Positions 5,958 through 8,237 of a stretch of DNA of 8,237 nucleotides are shown in pieces. This DNA comes from Actinomycetes bacterium (GTDB taxonomy: Bacteria > Actinomycetota > Thermoleophilia > BMS3ABIN01). Position 1 is the stretch's first letter. Each line of letters starts with the position of its first letter. Below the pieces are notes generated by a model that ran no database searches, was not told the origin of the DNA, and worked only from the letters and a program-made list of their open reading frames with translations. The stretch is from NCBI GenBank assembly GCA_021790075.1, contig JAJYIN010000088.1, positions 1 through 8,237 on the forward strand, in the 5' to 3' direction. A program made the position numbers and the translations under genes.

Positions 5958-7649
5958 ATGAGAGCATCCAGGCTTTTTCTCCCCACTTTGAAGGAAGACC
6001 CGGCTGAGGCCGAGGCTATCAGCCATAAACTGATGGTGCGCGCCGGCCTGGTAAGGCAGCTGGCCGCCGGGCTGTACATCTACCTTCCCCTGGGCCTGCG
6101 TGTGCTCAACAAGATCTGCCAGATCATCCGGGAAGAGATGAACGCGATCGGCGCCCAGGAACTGTCGATGCCGGTGCTGCAGCCGGCTGAGATCTGGATG
6201 CAGTCGGGCCGCTATGAATCAATCGGTGAAGAGATGTTTCGCCTCAAGGACAGGGGTGGCCGGGAAATGGTGCTGGGCATGACCCACGAGGAGATCATCA
6301 CCTGGCTGGCGTCACGCGAGATCCGTTCCTATCGTGAGCTGCCTCAAGTATGGTACCAGATTCAAACCAAATTGCGCGACGAGGCGCGGCCGAAGAGCGG
6401 CGTCCTCAGAACCCGCGAGTTCATCATGAAGGATTCCTACAGCTTTGACACCGACGCCGAGGCGCTGGACAGGAATTATCAACTGCATATTGATGCCTAC
6501 AACCAGATCTTCAAACGCTGCGGCATTGACTTTTTCATGGTGGACAGCGACCCGGGGATGATGGGAGGCGCCACCGCTCATGAATTCATGGCCCCCAGCC
6601 CCGCCGGAGAAGATGAAGTGGCTCTATGCAAATGCGGCTATGCGGCCAATGTCGAGCTGGCCCGCTCGGTGCCCGGGCATCCCGATTATCCAGAGCCCGG
6701 CGGCGAGGAAATTGCCACGCCGGACGCCCGCACCATTGAAGAGGTCTCCGGCTACCTGGACATCAGTCCCGACCTGCTGGTCAAGTCCATCCTGGTGATT
6801 ACGGATGCGGAGCCGGTGCTGGCCATGGTCAGAGGCGACCATGAACTGCAGGAATCCAAACTGACGCGGGCAATTGGCGGATTCCGCCCGGCAACCCGGG
6901 AGGAGATACGCGACATCACCGGCGCGGATGCGGGTTTCATCGGCCCGGTTGGACTCGATATCCGTCTGGTCGCCGATGAAAGTCTGCGTGAAGGCGTTTT
7001 TGTGGCCGGCGCCAACAAAAATGGCTATCATCTCCAGGGAGTCCAGCCGGAAGTCGGCTTCAGGCCTGAGTGGGCCGACATCCGGCGGGTGAAGCCGGGT
7101 GAGAAATGTCCGATCTGCGATCAAAGTGAAGAAGGACTGAGAATAGAACGGGTCATCGAGATCGGCAATATTTTCAAATTGGGCACCAAGTACAGTAAGC
7201 CGCTCAACGCCACCTATCTCGATGAAACCGGCAAGGAGCGCGAGATCATCATGGGTAGTTACGGCATCGGCCCTGCCCGCATCGCGGCTGCCGCCATCGA
7301 GCAACTTGCAGATGAGCGGGGCATTGTCTGGCCGGCCGCCATCGCGCCGTTCGCAGTGCACCTGGTGCTGGTCCAGCCCCAGGATTCGCAGCAGGCGGCC
7401 ATGGCTGAAAAGCTCTATGCCGACCTGATGGGAGCCGGGATCGATACACTATTGGACGACCGCAAAATCTCGCCCGGTGTCAAGTTTACCGACGCCGAAC
7501 TGCTGGGCTTGCCCATCCGGATCATCATCGGCAAGCGCGCCGTAGCCGGCGGCAGGCTCGAGGTGCAGAGCCGGCGCAGCGGTGAGGAATACCAAATCGA
7601 CCCCGGCGAGGCGGCAGAGAAGATAGGGTCTCTGCTGGCCGCCCTCTAG
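5958..7649 (+). CDS. proS: Prolyl-tRNA synthetase, bacterial type with editing domain
   Basis: This class II synthetase charges tRNA-Pro with proline in the cytoplasm and hydrolyses mischarged Ala-tRNA-Pro. It has 563 residues against about 570 in E. coli. The N-terminus (MRASRLFLPTLKEDPAEAE) matches the family, fixing the ATG; the purine-rich SD (AAGAAGAGG, ending 5955) is only 2 nt away. Motif 1 is around 36-53 (Pro44); the TxE motif is THE at 109-111. Motif 2 runs from KLRDEARPKSG to RTREFIMKDSYSF (138-163). Motif 3 is GSYGIGPAR (433-441, Arg441). The editing insertion lies between about 225 and 395: Lys276 in LLVKSILV is the expected equivalent of E. coli Lys279, and GANKNGYH (351-358) supplies the pocket His358. 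The anticodon-binding domain covers about 465-563 (PFAVHLVLVQPQ, LDDRKISPGVKFTDAELLGLP). Possible variants are CKC at 224-226 and Asn404 in EIGNIF. It ends the core cluster. Confidence 0.97.
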   Translation: MRASRLFLPTLKEDPAEAEAISHKLMVRAGLVRQLAAGLYIYLPLGLRVLNKICQIIREEMNAIGAQELSMPVLQPAEIWMQSGRYESIGEEMFRLKDRGGREMVLGMTHEEIITWLASREIRSYRELPQVWYQIQTKLRDEARPKSGVLRTREFIMKDSYSFDTDAEALDRNYQLHIDAYNQIFKRCGIDFFMVDSDPGMMGGATAHEFMAPSPAGEDEVALCKCGYAANVELARSVPGHPDYPEPGGEEIATPDARTIEEVSGYLDISPDLLVKSILVITDAEPVLAMVRGDHELQESKLTRAIGGFRPATREEIRDITGADAGFIGPVGLDIRLVADESLREGVFVAGANKNGYHLQGVQPEVGFRPEWADIRRVKPGEKCPICDQSEEGLRIERVIEIGNIFKLGTKYSKPLNATYLDETGKEREIIMGSYGIGPARIAAAAIEQLADERGIVWPAAIAPFAVHLVLVQPQDSQQAAMAEKLYADLMGAGIDTLLDDRKISPGVKFTDAELLGLPIRIIIGKRAVAGGRLEVQSRRSGEEYQIDPGEAAEKIGSLLAAL

Positions 7650-7656
7650 GAACCTA

Positions 7657-7676
7657 AGGGTTTTCCCTCATTTTTT
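7657..7676 (+). terminator. Weak hairpin plus T-run after proS
   Basis: AGGG (7657-7660), loop TTTT and CCCT (7665-7668) form a 4-bp stem, followed by CA and six Ts. It begins 8 nt after the proS stop. The short stem makes it at best an auxiliary terminator to the one just downstream. Confidence 0.3.
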
Positions 7677-7689
7677 CTCTCCCTTCCCG

Positions 7690-7716
7690 AAAAGCCTTCC
7701 GGGTGCTTTTTTCTTT
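7690..7716 (+). terminator. Rho-independent terminator of the core cluster
   Basis: AAAAGCC (7690-7696) pairs with GG-side bases ending in GCTTTT (7705-7710), with one bulged T, giving about 7 bp around a TTCCGG loop. The 3' arm runs into TTTTTTCTTTT. The position, 41 nt past the proS stop, and the T-rich tail fit an intrinsic terminator that ends the long operon. A-U pairs at the base extend the U-tract. Confidence 0.65.
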
Positions 7717-7725
7717 TGTTATTCT
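7717..7725 (+). promoter_or_regulatory. Candidate extended -10 promoter for the leader RNA
   Basis: TGTTATTCT fits a TG-n extended -10 followed by TATTCT (4 of 6 to TATAAT). No -35 is visible, because that position falls in the proS terminator. A start near 7732 would put the first nucleotide just before the hairpin at 7734-7756, which fits the RNA described next. An alternative reading is TTGTTA (7716-7721) as a -35 with a weak GACTAT -10 18 bp downstream. Confidence 0.3.
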
Positions 7726-7731
7726 GGGGAT

Positions 7732-7900
7732 ACCGCTAAGACTATGAAGTGTAGCGTGTTGCTATGATTTGAGAATCATAGCGTCTGCAAAGCGGGGGAG
7801 GCTGTTCCAGGGACAGCCTGAAGGCACGGTTTGCGATTTATCTTAATTCGCTGGTTGCAGGGCATTTATCAGCTGGCTGTCCTTAAAGGGCAGCTTTTTT
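7732..7900 (+). ncRNA. Structured leader RNA, attenuator-like, class unknown
   Basis: This is an approximately 170-nt non-coding stretch ahead of a c-type cytochrome gene with dense complementarity. Hairpin 1: CGCTA 7734-7738 with TAGCG 7752-7756, extended by ACT/AGT inside. Hairpin 2: GCTATGATT 7761-7769 with AATCATAGC 7774-7782, a perfect 9-bp stem with a TGAG loop. Hairpin 3: AGGCTGTTCC 7799-7808 with GGGACAGCCT 7810-7819. Long-range option: CTGCAA 7785-7790 with TTGCAG 7855-7860, competing with GCAAA 7787-7791 and TTTGC 7830-7834. It ends at the terminator 7876-7900. GGACAGCC (7811-7818) is perfectly complementary to GGCTGTCC (7875-7882), so hairpin 3 and the terminator exclude an antiterminator. 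This suggests a riboswitch or other attenuator, but a free-standing small RNA is also possible. I recognise no known riboswitch core. The 5' end is a guess. Confidence 0.45.
7876..7900 (+). terminator. Strong intrinsic terminator upstream of the cytochrome gene
   Basis: GCTGTCC (7876-7882), loop TTAAA and GGGCAGC (7888-7894) form a 7-bp stem with one G-U pair, followed directly by six Ts. It is the best-formed terminator in the window. It lies about 150 nt before the cytochrome ATG with no convincing gene between it and proS, so it most likely terminates the leader RNA conditionally or ends a small RNA. Confidence 0.75.
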
Positions 7901-7937
7901 GTTGGGTTTTTGCTTGGCGATAAACTCAAGGAGGGGC

Positions 7938-8069
7938 ATGGATTCATCAAGGAAGAGGGATTTGCCGACATCAATCGCGAGGGAAAACCTGCCTTCCCTT
8001 TCGGAGCAGTTGCCTTTTTCCTCTATTCTAAGTTATCGAGGGGAGATCTGCTCATGCGTAAATTCCTGA
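7938..8069 (+). CDS. Possible 43-residue ORF overlapping the cytochrome start
   Basis: An ATG at 7938 follows AAGGAGGGG (7928-7936), a very strong SD sequence but with only 3 nt between GGAGG and ATG, which is short. The frame runs 43 codons to TGA 8067-8069 and overlaps the cytochrome ATG (8054) by 16 nt in a different frame. The predicted peptide begins MDSSRKRDLPTSIARE and ends EICSCVNS. It has no membrane segment and no family I recognise. If translated, it could couple initiation of the cytochrome or act as a leader peptide. It is also short enough to be open by chance, and the same-sense frame of the cytochrome is open here too, so coding is unproven. Confidence 0.25.
   Translation: MDSSRKRDLPTSIARENLPSLSEQLPFSSILSYRGEICSCVNS
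8038..8045 (+). promoter_or_regulatory. Shine-Dalgarno site of the cytochrome gene
   Basis: GAGGGGAG sits 8 nt before ATG 8054. It decides the start over in-frame TTG or CTG codons further upstream (the frame is open back to TAA 7844), since none of those has an SD and the signal-anchor helix directly follows this ATG. Confidence 0.65.
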
Positions 8070-8237
8070 GGTTTTTCCTGCTCTTCGGGGCCGCTGCTCT
8101 TTTTTTCCTGCTTGTGATTGTGGTCACATCTTTCGGGGCTACGAATCCCGGTCAGGCAGCATATAACCAGTATTGCTCGGGCTGCCATGGACTGGACGGA
8201 AATGGAGGCCCTTATTCAATCGCCGGTTGGACCGTTT
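8054..8237 (+). CDS. Membrane-anchored c-type cytochrome, N-terminal part (runs off window)
   Basis: The first 61 codons are visible. A short basic N-terminus (MRKFLR) is followed by a hydrophobic helix at about residues 7-26. This is either a signal anchor or an export signal; no clear signal-peptidase site is seen. Next come QAAYNQYCSGCHGLDGNGG (34-52), with the haem c motif CSGCH at 41-45 (Cys41, Cys44 for the thioether bonds, His45 as axial ligand). The surrounding sequence is typical of class I monohaem cytochromes or of cytochrome c subunits in membrane electron-transfer complexes. The haem would sit outside the membrane and need the cytochrome c maturation machinery, which is not in this window. 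The start is supported by GAGGGGAG (8038-8045), 8 nt upstream. GC is lower than in the core cluster. The partner complex and full length cannot be known from this fragment. Confidence 0.85.
   Translation, partial: MRKFLRFFLLFGAAALFFLLVIVVTSFGATNPGQAAYNQYCSGCHGLDGNGGPYSIAGWTV

Noticed and set aside
7726..7740. T-box-like GGGGATACCGC segment
   Set aside because: It differs from the TGGNACCGCG core, is about 150 nt from the terminator instead of forming the antiterminator, and the downstream gene is a cytochrome, not amino-acid related.
7761..7840. Resemblance to a GEMM-I cyclic-di-GMP/cGAMP riboswitch (hairpin followed by GCAAAGC, known to control cytochromes in Geobacter)
   Set aside because: Only GCAAAGC and the preceding hairpin match. 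The AAACC segment, the GNRA loop (here TGAG) and the second conserved hairpin core are missing. A covariance-model scan (RF01051) would settle it.
7847..8053. In-frame N-terminal extension of the cytochrome (frame open from 7847; TTG at 7910)
   Set aside because: No SD precedes those codons and the open stretch crosses the terminator. The ATG at 8054 has a good SD and is immediately followed by the signal-anchor helix.
1..8237. CRISPR arrays, tRNA/rRNA genes, insertion sequences, attachment sites
   Set aside because: I saw no regularly spaced repeat series, no tRNA-like cloverleaf, no transposase or integrase frame and no terminal inverted repeats.

Overview
The window is bacterial, GC-rich (roughly 60% or more across most of it) and almost fully coding on the + strand. 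It carries a conserved housekeeping cluster in the order pyrH (3' end only), frr, uppS, cdsA, dxr, rseP, ispG, proS. The same backbone is known from Firmicutes and Actinobacteria. ispG between the site-2 protease gene and proS, a bacterial-type ProRS with an editing insertion, a single-PDZ RseP, and GTG/TTG starts together suggest a high-GC clostridial or deep-branching actinobacterial lineage. This is inference from synteny and motif style, and the exact taxon cannot be read from the window.

Layout. Positions 1-347 hold the C-terminal half of UMP kinase. Positions 370-4770 hold frr, uppS, cdsA, dxr and rseP, spaced by 1-22 nt except for a 70-nt gap before dxr that contains GC-rich hairpins. 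ispG (4780-5829) follows after 9 nt. A 128-nt gap (5830-5957) contains a tandem 22-bp repeat and a possible promoter. proS (5958-7649) closes the cluster and is followed by an intrinsic terminator at about 7690-7716. Positions 7650-8053 are a roughly 400-nt non-core region of clearly lower GC (about 47-48% in the lines counted). It holds a candidate promoter, a series of RNA hairpins ending in a strong terminator at 7876-7900, and a possible 43-codon ORF. A c-type cytochrome gene begins at 8054 and runs off the window end.

How the genes work together. pyrH supplies pyrimidine nucleotides, and frr recycles ribosomes after termination. dxr and ispG are the committed and a late step of the MEP isoprenoid pathway. 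uppS turns its products into the undecaprenyl carrier for the cell wall, and cdsA makes CDP-diacylglycerol for phospholipids. rseP is an intramembrane protease of the envelope, and proS charges tRNA-Pro. The cluster therefore couples translation with envelope precursor synthesis.

No new multi-gene system is visible. The best candidate for undescribed biology is the RNA leader before the cytochrome gene. Its segment 7811-7818 is perfectly complementary to 7875-7882, the left arm of the terminator, and is also part of an upstream hairpin. That mutually exclusive pairing is the usual design of a riboswitch or attenuator, and I could not match it to a known class.
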